Part shown: piece by piece, positions 37,889 to 47,120 of the stretch
Layout: every line of letters begins with the position of its first letter
How positions within the stretch are numbered: position 1 is the first letter of the stretch
Origin: Bacteroidota bacterium
Lineage (GTDB): Bacteria; Bacteroidota; Ignavibacteria; Tepidaquicellales; Tepidaquicellaceae
Length of the DNA stretch: 64,000 bases
Direction: 5' to 3'
NCBI GenBank assembly: GCA_018266875.1
Contig: JAFDZR010000016.1
Coordinates: 19,111-83,110 of the forward strand
The notes under the pieces: generated by a model
The model's input: the letters and a program-made list of their open reading frames with translations, nothing else
What the model was told of the DNA's origin: nothing
Databases searched by the model: none
Position numbers and translations under genes: made by a program

Positions 37889-37907
37889 ATTTAACTAAAT
37901 ATGTTGA

Positions 37908-39275
37908 CTATTTTTTTCTGTAAGATATCTTCTTGGGAACTGTAAACTGCCTCATGCCCTCAACAGATCCTATAAATCCGAAACCGCTTTGCTTTATACC
38001 TACCCAAGGAGTTCCTGAAACGCCTCCAATTCCCTGATTAACGCCTATCATGCCTGATTCAATCTGTTCAGCGATCTTTCTGCCTTTATCAGTACTCTTT
38101 GTCCATACAGTAGCTCCCAACCCAAATGTCGAATCATTGGCTTTCTCAATTGCCTCTTCTGCATTTTTTACTTTCTGCAGACATACAACCGGTCCGAATG
38201 TCTCATTTGTCATTATGTCGTGCTTATGATTAAGGTTGCTGATTACAGTCGGCTCCAGAAAAAATCCGTTTCGTTCGATTACGCTGCCGCCGTATAATAC
38301 TTTCGCGCCTTTCTTTTTGGCTTCCTCAATCTGATTCACAACATGATTTCTCTGTGCTTCACTTACCATCGGTCCCATATCAACATCATCAAATCCATCG
38401 CCGACTTTATAGTTTTTTACCTTGTCCAGTATCATTTTTTCAAATTTTGTAAAGATGCTCTGCTCTACATAAATTCTTTCTACGGAAACGCATACCTGAC
38501 CTGAATTTCTCAGGGAACCGTTGACTGCATAATTAACTGCTTTATCAAGATCAGCGTCTTTTAGAACTATCATTGGATCTTTACCTCCCAGCTCAAGCAC
38601 AAGGCGGTTGAGCTTTTTGGAGCATGCTTCCATGATCTTCTTTCCTACTGCCTGGGATCCTACAAATGAAACCATATCAATATCCGATGTAAGCAGTTCC
38701 TCGCCGACTTCTTCGGCTCCCTGCAGCAGATTTATAACTCCTTTTGGAAGATACCTGTTGTAAATATCATAAATCGCCTTACCGGTAAGAGGAGTATTTT
38801 CAGAAGGTTTGAATACCACTGTATTTCCCATCAGAATGGCGGGAGTAAGAAGAGATTCAGGCATTCCTACAGGAAAATTCCAGGGCGTGATTACTGCTAC
38901 AACGCCTAAGGGCATCCTGTGAACTTCAGTAATCAGGGAATCTTCTTTATGGATTTCAGTCTCAAGGGCTTTTTCCGCTAAAGTAATATTTTCCTCAATT
39001 GCATAAGCAGTTCCTGCGCATTCTCCGACAGCTGAGTTATATACTTTTCCCATTTCCTTTGTGATCAGTTCGCCTATGTGCTTTTTCTCTTTGTTAAGAT
39101 CGCGCGCTATATTTTTGAAAAGAGCTATTCTCTTTTTCATAGGTGTTTTGCTCCAGACCTTAAAAGCTTTTCTGGCAAGCTTAACGCCTGAGGCAATTTC
39201 ACCGGGAGAAGAACATTTGATCTTTTCGATCAGCTCTCCTGTGGAAGGATTAATATCCAGAATAAATTTTCTCAT
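37908..39275 (-). CDS. NAD(P)-dependent aldehyde dehydrogenase (succinate-semialdehyde dehydrogenase-like)
   Basis: 455 aa. ALDH landmarks: TPWNFPVGMP (residues 130-139), KPSENTPLTG, FVGSQAVGKKI, the general base Glu228 in LELGGKDP, and the nucleophile Cys262 in NSGQVCVSVER; NETFGPV and the C-terminal GVKQSGFG-like GIKQSGFGFIG are present. It oxidises an aldehyde to the acid with NAD(P)+. The overall pattern fits the succinate-semialdehyde dehydrogenase group, but substrate choice cannot be fixed from motifs. It is 22 bp downstream of the epimerase gene and reads in the same direction as the two SDR genes, so a shared transcript is likely. Confidence 0.9.
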   Translation of the reverse strand: MRKFILDINPSTGELIEKIKCSSPGEIASGVKLARKAFKVWSKTPMKKRIALFKNIARDLNKEKKHIGELITKEMGKVYNSAVGECAGTAYAIEENITLAEKALETEIHKEDSLITEVHRMPLGVVAVITPWNFPVGMPESLLTPAILMGNTVVFKPSENTPLTGKAIYDIYNRYLPKGVINLLQGAEEVGEELLTSDIDMVSFVGSQAVGKKIMEACSKKLNRLVLELGGKDPMIVLKDADLDKAVNYAVNGSLRNSGQVCVSVERIYVEQSIFTKFEKMILDKVKNYKVGDGFDDVDMGPMVSEAQRNHVVNQIEEAKKKGAKVLYGGSVIERNGFFLEPTVISNLNHKHDIMTNETFGPVVCLQKVKNAEEAIEKANDSTFGLGATVWTKSTDKGRKIAEQIESGMIGVNQGIGGVSGTPWVGIKQSGFGFIGSVEGMRQFTVPKKISYRKK

Positions 39276-39297
39276 GGAATGAATTATTGTGTTTTAA

Positions 39298-40341
39298 TTA
39301 TAAAAACTTTTTAAAGAAAGACAGTATACCCTGTTTCCAGGCGATCCTGTGTGTTACGCCTGTTCCCTGCTGGATAGTATGTTTATTGTCAAGATACCAC
39401 TGATAAGATCTTATCAACGCTTCGGAATTTGAATACCTTGGTTCCCATTCAAGCTGAGTTCTCGCTTTATCAATTGAAACAAAAGAATCGGTGTCAGCTG
39501 TACCGTAAATCCATTTGTATAAAGGAGATACATTTAAAATTTCAAAGAACCTCAGCAGAGGTTTGATCAGAGAGGAAGGAGTTTTCATGACTCTTGAACC
39601 GGTGCCTGCGTATTCACACATTGCCCCTACATCCTCATTTACGGTTTTAAAATCCTTTGCTCCCACATTAAATGTATCATTTATTTTTTCAAGCGGAAGT
39701 ACGGACGCCTGCAGTATTGCATCCACAAGATCCTCAACTTCAAAGAGCTGATATCGGTTAGTTCCGTCCCCGATTATAGGAATTTTAACTCCTGATTCCA
39801 CCCAGTCATAAAGTATCTGAAATACGCCGAGTCTTGCAGTTCCTATGAAACTTTTTGGTCTTAGTATGCAAATCGGAAGTCCCTTCTTTCTGAATTCCTC
39901 GCAGACTTCTTCGGCCATTACCTTGCTCGTTCCGTATGGTCCCACTCCGTGTCTGGGATGATCTTCAAAAAGCGGATGTACATCAGGCACTCCGTATACA
40001 GCGGTGGATGATATATGGATTACTCTGTTTACGTTATTTTTAACCGAGCTTTCAAGTACGTTTCTAGCGCCGTCTACATTTGTCTCGAAGATATCCTTCT
40101 TTTTCCACAACGGCAGAGCGGCAGCGCAGTGAATTACAACATCAGTATCCTTCATCATTTCATCCATCTGCTTTTTATCTCTCACATCTCCGTAAATGCA
40201 ATTGATCTCGGGATCGTAATCACTTTTTTCAAATTCAGCAATATCAAAGAATGTACAGTCTTTAAATTCAGCTATTCTGTTGATCTTCTGCGCAATGTGA
40301 TAACCCAGAAAACCGGCACCTCCTGTTACAACTATTTTCAT
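39298..40341 (-). CDS. NAD-dependent epimerase/dehydratase (extended SDR)
   Basis: 347 aa. The Rossmann motif TGGAGFLG is at residues 6-13, Ser-Ser-Thr at 111-113 and the catalytic pair Tyr136-Lys140 (YGTSK). ILRPKSFIGTARLG and FNVGA motifs are typical of sugar-nucleotide epimerases and 3-beta-HSD-like reductases. The C-terminal part (IDKARTQLEWEPRYSNSEAL) is the usual extended-SDR substrate domain. Substrate is unknown. It lies between the SDR reductase (28 bp) and the aldehyde dehydrogenase. Confidence 0.88.
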   Translation of the reverse strand: MKIVVTGGAGFLGYHIAQKINRIAEFKDCTFFDIAEFEKSDYDPEINCIYGDVRDKKQMDEMMKDTDVVIHCAAALPLWKKKDIFETNVDGARNVLESSVKNNVNRVIHISSTAVYGVPDVHPLFEDHPRHGVGPYGTSKVMAEEVCEEFRKKGLPICILRPKSFIGTARLGVFQILYDWVESGVKIPIIGDGTNRYQLFEVEDLVDAILQASVLPLEKINDTFNVGAKDFKTVNEDVGAMCEYAGTGSRVMKTPSSLIKPLLRFFEILNVSPLYKWIYGTADTDSFVSIDKARTQLEWEPRYSNSEALIRSYQWYLDNKHTIQQGTGVTHRIAWKQGILSFFKKFL

Positions 40342-40369
40342 TTATGATTATTGTTTATTAAAGTAATTA

Positions 40370-41101
40370 TTATTTAATTGAGTTATAAAGTTTGAGTTCG
40401 CTTCCTCTTAATGATCTGAATTTATCTGAGATCAGATCATAAATTATCTCTGCAATATCTTCAGGACTGGTCCAGTCCCTGATATTCTCCTCAGTCCCCC
40501 ATTCCCTGTTTGCAGGTGTATCTATAATTCCGGGGATTATTGTATTGCATCTGATATTGTGCTGCATATATTCCTCACTGATCGTTTTCATAAGTTCAAT
40601 GACTCCCAGCTTTGAATATGAATAAGCAAATCTGGAAGGAGTTAATTCCGTTGCTGATTTGCTGCCGACTGAAATAATTCTTCCGAATTTATTTTCAGTC
40701 ATATGCTTCAGAACTTCCCTTGAAAAATAAAAAGCCGACATAAAATTCAGGTTCATCATTTTCAAAAGAGAATCAGTTTTCAATTCAGCGATCATGCAGG
40801 GATTATCGATGCCTCCTGCTATGTTAATCAGATAATCAATTTTTCCCTTTTCCTGCACTGCTACATTTCTGACAAATTCAGTGACGGATTTTTCATCCGT
40901 AACATCGCATTCAAAAGAAAATATTTTTTTTAATTTAAACTCTTCGCTGTCGGCTTTGTCAGATCTGTCGAATACTTCACTGAATTCCTTCATACTCAGA
41001 GCAGGAATATATACTTTAATATTTTTCCCCGAAAGGTTATCCGTTACAACCCTGCCAAGTGCTCCGGTTCCGCCTGTTATTATTGCAGTTTTTTCTGTCA
41101 T
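40370..41101 (-). CDS. Classical SDR-family oxidoreductase
   Basis: 243 aa. Nucleotide-binding TGGTGALG (residues 9-16), CDVTD (65-69), NIAGG in the NNAG position, catalytic Ser144 and Tyr160-Lys164 (YSYSK), and the PGIIDTPANR loop. This is a full-length classical short-chain dehydrogenase that reduces or oxidises a carbonyl or alcohol with NAD(P)(H). It starts 7 bp after the anmK stop, so it is probably in the anmK transcript. Confidence 0.9.
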   Translation of the reverse strand: MTEKTAIITGGTGALGRVVTDNLSGKNIKVYIPALSMKEFSEVFDRSDKADSEEFKLKKIFSFECDVTDEKSVTEFVRNVAVQEKGKIDYLINIAGGIDNPCMIAELKTDSLLKMMNLNFMSAFYFSREVLKHMTENKFGRIISVGSKSATELTPSRFAYSYSKLGVIELMKTISEEYMQHNIRCNTIIPGIIDTPANREWGTEENIRDWTSPEDIAEIIYDLISDKFRSLRGSELKLYNSIK

Positions 41102-41108
41102 AAGTATT

Positions 41109-42275
41109 TTATGCTAAACATATTTTACCGAGAAAAACATTTTTGTCCGAACCTGTAACAGACGGCATGTTTGCTTTATTACCGCTGATAATTTCATTAG
41201 CAAGCAATGCAAAGAGCACTGCCTCCTTATTGGAAGAATTTATTCCGTCTGTATTCAGAGAACTGACATTCACTCCCGGCATTAATGTTCTGAGATTATT
41301 CATTAGAGCCGTATTTTTTGATCCGCCTCCGCTTACAAAAATATTTTCAGTTCCGAATTTTTTTATATTTGAAAAGACAGCATATGCCGTGAAATAATTG
41401 AACGTCGCCATTAATTCGTACGGATCATAATTTTTATTACGTATTATTTCTTTAATAAATTTTTCGTTATAATATTCCCTGCCTGTTGATTTCGGAGGTT
41501 TCTTTTTTACAAAGTTGTCTTTTTTCAAAATATTATTAAACAGATCCGTGTTCAGTTTTCCTTTTAAAGCGGTCTTTCCGTCTTTGTCAAATTTCTTTCC
41601 GAAGTATTTTGCCGCAATGATATCAAGGAGAATATTCCCGGGACCGGTATCAAAGGCTTTTACTTCATCCGGACGGCAGTTCTTTTTGATAAAAGTAATG
41701 TTTGAAATTCCGCCGATATTCAGAAAAACGGAATTCCTGTTAATTTTCCTTCCGATTATATAATCAAGATAAGGAGCCAGAGGAGCGCCGTCTCCGTTGA
41801 CAGCTGCGTCCGCTGTTCTGAAATCGCCCACAGTCGTAATGCCTGTTAAATTGGCAATAACAGAAGGGTCTCCGATCTGCAGAGTAGACCGGGAATTGTA
41901 TCCTGATAAATTTTTATTTGAAGGATAATGGTAAATAGTCTGTCCGTGGGAACCTATCAAATCTATTGTTTTAGGTGAGATCTTATATTTTTTTAAAAAT
42001 TCTTTGATAGTTAATGCAAATAACCTTCCTAAAATGAAATTCAGTTTGCAGATATCAGAAACTGTTCCTGAGTTCTCTGCAGAACATTTTAATATTAACT
42101 TTTTCAGATCTCTTTTATAAGGGAATGAACCGAACTTTAATATTTTAATTCCGGAATTAATTCCGCTGTTTGATATTTCAGTTAATACAATGTCAACTGC
42201 ATCAACAGATGTGCCTGATAAAATCCCGATCACTTTCCTGCGGGATCTGATCCCTATTCCCTTTAAAATGTTCAT
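41109..42275 (-). CDS. anmK: Anhydro-N-acetylmuramic acid kinase
   Basis: 388 aa, the normal length. Motifs of the family: GILSGTSVDAVDIVL (phosphate-1), GSHGQTIYHYP, LQIGDPSVIANLTGI, GDFRTADAAVNGDGAPLAPY, NIGGISNITF, FDTGPGN and PKSTGREYYNEKF. It phosphorylates and opens 1,6-anhydro-MurNAc recovered from peptidoglycan, giving MurNAc-6-phosphate. The first ATG (42275) precedes an 11-residue basic leader. It heads the minus-strand group with the SDR genes and is divergent from the STAS gene. Confidence 0.96.
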   Translation of the reverse strand: MNILKGIGIRSRRKVIGILSGTSVDAVDIVLTEISNSGINSGIKILKFGSFPYKRDLKKLILKCSAENSGTVSDICKLNFILGRLFALTIKEFLKKYKISPKTIDLIGSHGQTIYHYPSNKNLSGYNSRSTLQIGDPSVIANLTGITTVGDFRTADAAVNGDGAPLAPYLDYIIGRKINRNSVFLNIGGISNITFIKKNCRPDEVKAFDTGPGNILLDIIAAKYFGKKFDKDGKTALKGKLNTDLFNNILKKDNFVKKKPPKSTGREYYNEKFIKEIIRNKNYDPYELMATFNYFTAYAVFSNIKKFGTENIFVSGGGSKNTALMNNLRTLMPGVNVSSLNTDGINSSNKEAVLFALLANEIISGNKANMPSVTGSDKNVFLGKICLA

Positions 42276-42542
42276 TAACGTAACAAATATAATTTAATTA
42301 CGAATTATAATCTATGAAATTTGGTATACAAATTCATTTTTGATTTTTTCAGGATTTTCTTTGCAGATGAATTTAAAAAATCAGTTCAGATTAACCGGGA
42401 AATTCAGAGTACTTATAAATTTTTCCATTAAATATTCAGGCAGTTAAACAGGATATAAATCTTCAGCTAATATAAATTAAAATAATATCATTTATTTTAA
42501 AGATAATTTTATGGATTTTGGCACAAAATAAACTTTTATACG

Positions 42543-42887
42543 ATGGAAGAATTTTCAATAAAGACTAAGCAGAATGATGATATCTCCATCCTTGAACTTG
42601 AAGGGTATCTGGACGCTCACACTTCTGTGGAACTTGAAAAATGTTTTGAGAAAATAATTTCGGAGAAGAAATTCAAAATTATTGTAAATTTTGAAAAGCT
42701 GTCTTACATAAGCAGTGCGGGGCTTGGAGTCTTTATGGCATTTATAGAATCAGCCCGGAATAATGCAGGCGATATTAAATTATGCGCCATGAGTGATAAA
42801 ATTTACAATATTTTTGACATGCTTGGTTTCCCGATTTTATTTGAGATTTACAAAGAGGAAAAAACCGCAATTGAAAAATTCAGCTGA
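42543..42887 (+). CDS. STAS-domain anti-sigma factor antagonist (RsbV/SpoIIAA-like)
   Basis: 114 aa, a single STAS domain. The loop LSYISSAGLGVF contains the phosphorylatable serine (Ser58, aligned with the RsbV/SpoIIAA site). When dephosphorylated, such proteins bind the kinase/anti-sigma factor and free its partner. The next two genes encode the matching kinase (8 bp later) and the SpoIIE-type phosphatase, making a complete partner-switching module. No sigma-factor gene is present nearby, so the output could be another protein. Confidence 0.92.
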   Translation: MEEFSIKTKQNDDISILELEGYLDAHTSVELEKCFEKIISEKKFKIIVNFEKLSYISSAGLGVFMAFIESARNNAGDIKLCAMSDKIYNIFDMLGFPILFEIYKEEKTAIEKFS

Positions 42888-42895
42888 CAGCCAAA

Positions 42896-43312
42896 ATGGG
42901 CAAATCTAATAAAATATTGTTCAAAAGTTCAACAAAGAATTTATCTTTGCTCAGAAATTTCATAGAGGAAAAAGCAGAGGCATTCGGATTCGATGAAAGT
43001 TCGATCAATCAGATAATCCTGTCAGTGGATGAAGCGTGCACAAATATTATCAAACATGCGCATAAATATAATGAAAAGGAAAACATTGAAGTCGATATAG
43101 ATTCAAATAAAAATCAGTTTATTATAAAATTAAGTTACAAAGGTCAGGCGTTCGATCCCAATAATATTAGCAGTCCTGACATGAAAGAATATTTCAACAA
43201 ATTCAAAGTCGGCGGTCTCGGAGTGCCGATCATGAAAAAGTTCATGAATAAAATAGAATTTTCACATCTGAATCCGGACATGAACAGTCTCACTCTTATA
43301 AAGAATCTGTAA
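42896..43312 (+). CDS. RsbW/SpoIIAB-like serine kinase/anti-sigma factor
   Basis: 138 aa GHKL ATPase domain. N box: SVDEACTNIIKHAHKYN; G box: GGLGVPIMKKFMNKIEF. It phosphorylates the STAS partner with ATP and sequesters its target protein when not so engaged. It starts 8 bp after the STAS gene, and the phosphatase gene starts 42 bp downstream. Confidence 0.9.
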   Translation: MGKSNKILFKSSTKNLSLLRNFIEEKAEAFGFDESSINQIILSVDEACTNIIKHAHKYNEKENIEVDIDSNKNQFIIKLSYKGQAFDPNNISSPDMKEYFNKFKVGGLGVPIMKKFMNKIEFSHLNPDMNSLTLIKNL

Positions 43313-43354
43313 ATTCCGGAGCTGTAATAATCAGTAATAACTCATGATTACCCA

Positions 43355-45097
43355 ATGGAAAAAAATGACCCTGCAAGAAAACAGCTCGAACTAAATTCAC
43401 TCATAGAATTCTCACAGTTAATAAGCAGCAAACTCGACCTTAATTACATTTTAAATAACATTCTCCTGAGCGTTATGGGAAAAATGCTGATCTCAAAGGG
43501 AGTTGTACTTTTAAAAACCGAGGGTGCGGATAACATATACAACATTAAAGCGGCAAAAGGAATTGATCTGTCCCTGCTGAATTCATTTGTCGAGGCAGAA
43601 TTTCCAAAGATGTCCGTTTTTACCTATGACGATATTTTTATGAAAAGCGTGTTCATCAATGAACACCGGTTCGAATATTATTTAAAAATATATTTTCAGA
43701 ATAAATATCTGGGAATACTGTGTCTCGGTAAAAAGCTGAACAAAGCCGAACTTACAAACAATGAAATCATATTCATTGAAACCATGCTGAATATTTCCGC
43801 TTCAGCAATTGAGAACACTATCAAATTTGTTCAAGTAAGCGATCTCAACAATTCGCTCAGTAATAAAATACGTCAGCTTAATTCTCTGTTCGAACTCGGA
43901 AAGGAATTCAACTCAAGCTTTATTGACAAGGAAAAAATAATAAAGCTCCTGAACTTTTCCCTGCTGGGGAATTTCGGCATTAAAGACTTTGTGATAATTT
44001 CAAAGGACAGGAATAAAAAATTTATTATCCTTAAAGACAACAAGAATCTGGAAATAGAAAGTTTTGATCTTGATAAAATATTTTCAGACGCTGATCTTCC
44101 CGCAGAACTCAGATACACAATTCACATTAAAGAAGATTCCGCATTCCCTTTTATAAGTTATCTTCATTCAATGGGATTCGAACTGTTCATCCCGACCATT
44201 ATAAACAATGAAATAGACAGCATCATCTGTCTCGGAAAGAAACTCAGCGGCACTGAGTTTTCAAAAGAGGACATAGAATTTCTTGAGTCAATAATGAATC
44301 TTTCCCTGATATCGCTCCATAATTATTTTCTCTTTCAGGAATACCTGAGCAAGCAGAAAATAGAAAGCGAATTAATGGTAGCGAGGGAAATCCAGATCGC
44401 GCTGCTTCCGGACAGGATACCTGATATTAATAATTACAAAGTGGCCGGCACCAATATTCCGGCTCTTCATATCGGAGGTGATTATTTTGATTTCATTGAG
44501 CTTACAAAGGACAAGACTGTACTGGTAATAGGCGATGTTTCAGGCAAAGGCACTCCTGCTTCCCTCTTAATGGCGAGCATACAGTCGGCGGTTCATTCTT
44601 ATCTGAAACTGTATGACGAAGAGAATTTTGATTTTGCAAAAGTAACGGAGAAGATAAACGAGCTGATATATGAAAACACTTCGCCGGAAAAGTTCATAAC
44701 ATTTTTCTGGGGAATACTGGACTCAAAGGAAAACACATTCGAATACATAAATGCAGGTCATAATCCTCCGTTTCTGCTTAAAGGAAACGAATATTCCGAA
44801 CTGAAGGAAGGCGGTTTTATAATCGGTATTCTCGATACTGCAATGGGATATGAGATAGGGAAAGTTCATCTGGACAAAGATGACATCATAGTCCTTTACA
44901 CTGACGGCGTAACAGAAGCTATGAATAAAAAGGAAGAAGAATTCGGGGAAGCGAATCTGAAAAAAGTCATTACTTCGAATAGAGAAAAAAACCCCGATGT
45001 GATCCTTGAAAGCATAAAAAATTCTATAGTTGACTTCACAAGAGAAATGCCGCAGTATGATGACATTACTATGATCGTTTTGAAGAAGATATCGTGA
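43355..45097 (+). CDS. GAF-GAF-SpoIIE PP2C phosphatase
   Basis: 580 aa. Two GAF-like sensor domains (about 15-155 and 175-325) precede a coiled linker containing ESELMVAREIQIALLPDRIP, the usual entry to SpoIIE phosphatases. The PP2C domain (345-580) has the metal-binding blocks HIGGDYFDF, GDVSGKGTPASLLMA, NAGHNPPFLL, VLYTDGVTEAMN and QYDDITMIVLK. It dephosphorylates the STAS antagonist in response to a signal bound by the GAF domains. No transmembrane segment is seen, so the signal is cytoplasmic. The gene ends at the edge of the palindromic repeat array. Confidence 0.93.
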   Translation: MEKNDPARKQLELNSLIEFSQLISSKLDLNYILNNILLSVMGKMLISKGVVLLKTEGADNIYNIKAAKGIDLSLLNSFVEAEFPKMSVFTYDDIFMKSVFINEHRFEYYLKIYFQNKYLGILCLGKKLNKAELTNNEIIFIETMLNISASAIENTIKFVQVSDLNNSLSNKIRQLNSLFELGKEFNSSFIDKEKIIKLLNFSLLGNFGIKDFVIISKDRNKKFIILKDNKNLEIESFDLDKIFSDADLPAELRYTIHIKEDSAFPFISYLHSMGFELFIPTIINNEIDSIICLGKKLSGTEFSKEDIEFLESIMNLSLISLHNYFLFQEYLSKQKIESELMVAREIQIALLPDRIPDINNYKVAGTNIPALHIGGDYFDFIELTKDKTVLVIGDVSGKGTPASLLMASIQSAVHSYLKLYDEENFDFAKVTEKINELIYENTSPEKFITFFWGILDSKENTFEYINAGHNPPFLLKGNEYSELKEGGFIIGILDTAMGYEIGKVHLDKDDIIVLYTDGVTEAMNKKEEEFGEANLKKVITSNREKNPDVILESIKNSIVDFTREMPQYDDITMIVLKKIS

Positions 45098-45118
45098 GTA
45101 TCCTTATTTTTACCCTCT

Positions 45119-45743
45119 CGTTCCCAAGCCACAGCTTCCCCTCTCGTTCCCAAGCCACAGCTTAGGAACGTTACAAATTATGCTGAGTACAAAATCCTGC
45201 AATCGCTTAAAATGTTTCCCTCTCGTTCCCAAGCCACAGCTTTCCCCTCTCGTTCCCAAGCCCCAGCTTGGGAACGTTACAAATATACATATTTATTTAT
45301 AAGGAGTAATCGTAACACCACAGTCTTCACCATTCAGATAAAACACGGCCGAACTGTATTTCCAGTCCTCCGACATTCCCCTCCCGTTCCCAAGCAAGGG
45401 CTTGGGAACGAGAAGTAAAAGCGTTCCCATGCTGGGGCTTGGGAACGAGAAGTTAAAAAGCTGCAGATTATTAAGTTTGTGAAATGCCGGATCATTTTGT
45501 TTTACATATGCCCGGAGTGATGTGTATGTTAGTTAAACGTTCCCAAGCTGGGGCTTGGGAACGAGAAGTTAAAAAGCTGCAGATTATTAAGTTTGTGAAA
45601 TGCCGGATCATTCTGTTTTACATATGTCCGGAGTGATGTGTATGTTAGTTAAACGTTCCCAAGCAGGGGCTTGGGAACGAGAAGTTAAGACAGGGGTTTG
45701 GGAACGAGAAGTTAAAGCGTTCCCAAGCTGGGGCTTGGGAACG
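45119..45743. repeat. Left palindromic repeat array (REP-like)
   Basis: A 26-bp palindrome, arms CGTTCCCAAGC and GCTTGGGAACG around 4 bases, occurs at 45145-45170 (imperfect), 45251-45276, 45385-45410, 45422-45447, 45538-45563, 45654-45679 and 45718-45743. Half copies lie at 45119-45136, 45224-45241 and 45691-45706. Upstream copies are preceded by CCCCTCT; downstream copies are followed by AGAAGT. Two linkers recur: one at about 45281-45372 (once) and one at about 45459-45537 and 45575-45653 (116-bp period). The 666 bp between the phosphatase gene and 45764 hold nothing else. The right array at 63374-64000 has the same units. Confidence 0.92.
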
Positions 45744-45763
45744 AGAAGTCAAAAGAGATATAT

Positions 45764-46378
45764 CTACGGAACCACCACCTTCAGCACATCCGACGCCTGT
45801 CCAATATCATTATCCGATTCGAAATAATATGCATAATATTCCCGCTGTTCGGGCTTATCCCGTTCGAGCTTTTCTCTTGTGTCATTGTAAGGCGATGCAG
45901 TATCCACAGCCAGAAAAGTAAATTCCGTCTCACTCCCCCGCCTGCCGTATATCTTTATTCCGTCCGTGCCTTCTTTTCTGAATTTTATAACGACTTCCTG
46001 CCCGCTTATATTTGCTTTCAGATCGGGTTTAAGTTCGGAGGTGATCTTTACTGACTGATCAGCTCCGATGATGCCGAGATCTTCTCCAATTGCTGTAGTG
46101 TAGTTCTTTGAGGACTTGATTGCTCTTGCAAGCCGTCTGATCTCGTCCAGAGCTTTATCGCGGTTAAGATTATTGAGCTCGGTAGCGGATTTCGACTCGG
46201 CTTTCTTTGAATTCATCCCGGTGAATGAAGCTCTGTGATCATTTATTATCTGAATTGACTGCGCTAATTCATCTGCATTCATTCCGAGAGCTGAGGCGTG
46301 AACCGGAAGCTTGCTGATCAGATTCTCTTCGAATGCATCCAGATTTCCGGATGAATATGGAATAAAATAGTTTTTCAT
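45764..46378 (-). CDS. Conserved hypothetical protein with C-terminal Fn3-like domain
   Basis: 204 aa. The start MKNYFIPYSSGNLDAFEENL and the alternating helical middle (residues 20-110) followed by a C-terminal beta domain (GIKIYGRRGSETEFTFLAVD, SPYNDTR, REYYAYYFESDNDIG) match the pattern I know from hypothetical proteins of about 200 residues in Ignavibacteria and other Bacteroidota. No signal peptide or catalytic motif is present. The role is unknown. The stop lies only 20 bp from the palindrome array. Base composition is host-like, unlike the AT-rich genes to its right. Confidence 0.7.
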   Translation of the reverse strand: MKNYFIPYSSGNLDAFEENLISKLPVHASALGMNADELAQSIQIINDHRASFTGMNSKKAESKSATELNNLNRDKALDEIRRLARAIKSSKNYTTAIGEDLGIIGADQSVKITSELKPDLKANISGQEVVIKFRKEGTDGIKIYGRRGSETEFTFLAVDTASPYNDTREKLERDKPEQREYYAYYFESDNDIGQASDVLKVVVP

Positions 46379-46496
46379 GTTTGTTGGTTTTTTAATTTTT
46401 TAGTATTTGCTGTTTGAGATTCCTTTTCTATTTTAATTTTCATGGTGCATTTATAAAGATATTTTTTCAGTAACATTTATTTTTCACTTATTTGAC

Positions 46497-47120
46497 TCAG
46501 TAAATAAATTCAGGCGGCGCTCTGGGAATTCTGCACATGCGGAAAATATTTTTTCCGTGATGCAAATTATCTTTCATATTTCCCCTGATTGATTTTAATA
46601 TTCTGAAGCATAAATCCATGCCGCCTGAACAAATATTTCCGATACGGGAAATATTCCGGCTGCATTTTTCCATAAATATTTCTTGTTCCCGGAAATACTT
46701 AATGAAATCCTGAATACTATTTATATGTCCATGAACAGGTTTACTAAGTTCAGTAAGAAACTTACTGAAACCGAGAATTGAATAAATATCTCCGGTGACA
46801 AACTTACAAAACCCTGTGACAAACTTACAAAACCCTGTAACAAACTTACAAAACCCTGTAATAAACTCACGGAAATCTTTAATATTCTCAAAAGTACCTG
46901 TAAAAGATCTGCTGAAATCAGTAAGTAATTTACTGAAGCCGGCAGCTGATTCCCTGAAATCTTTTATAACTCCGCTGAGATCATTGAGGACTTCCCCGGA
47001 GACATAAAACCGCATTTCCGGGTTTATTTCGGTTTTTTTATAATCCTTTGAACTTCCGGAAGATAATTCCGTCCCGTGTTTTTCTTTTCTCTTTGAATTC
47101 GCGCCGTGTGAATATTTCAA
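46497..47120 (-). CDS. Questionable ORF over a degenerate heptad minisatellite
   Basis: 207 aa from TTG. The middle (residues 60-130) is made of 7-residue units such as FCKFVTG (three perfect), FSKLLTD, FSRSFTG, FREFITG and FSKFLTE. The flanks have no recognisable domain and the tail is basic. The opposite strand also gives a repeat peptide (TNLQNPV). The open frame may just follow from a 21-bp repeat that has no stops in several frames. It could be a genuine fast-evolving protein, but there is no signal peptide or ribosome site to support that. Confidence 0.3.
   Translation of the reverse strand: MKYSHGANSKRKEKHGTELSSGSSKDYKKTEINPEMRFYVSGEVLNDLSGVIKDFRESAAGFSKLLTDFSRSFTGTFENIKDFREFITGFCKFVTGFCKFVTGFCKFVTGDIYSILGFSKFLTELSKPVHGHINSIQDFIKYFREQEIFMEKCSRNISRIGNICSGGMDLCFRILKSIRGNMKDNLHHGKNIFRMCRIPRAPPEFIY
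46797..46859. repeat. 21-bp tandem repeat, three copies
   Basis: GACAAACTTACAAAACCCTG plus T repeats at 46797-46817, 46818-46838 and 46839-46859 with a single base change in the third copy. Decayed copies with the same register extend from about 46740 to 46960. The repeat length is a multiple of three, so copy number can change without altering a reading frame. Confidence 0.9.

Noticed and set aside
42516..42540. Possible sigma-54 promoter (TTGGCAC) before the STAS gene
   Set aside because: The -12 GC element is absent at the required spacing.
45119..45743. Array of regularly spaced repeats that might be a CRISPR array
   Set aside because: The repeat is a 26-bp palindrome, the intervals are themselves repeated rather than unique, the spacing is irregular (37, 116, 134 bp), and no cas gene is present.
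45212..45827. Open frames across the palindrome array
   Set aside because: They consist only of translated repeat units (SQA-WER type peptides) and have no independent coding evidence.
46795..47007. Plus-strand frame encoding repeated TNLQNPV
   Set aside because: It is the complement of the 21-bp minisatellite with no signal for translation; the repeat itself is reported instead.
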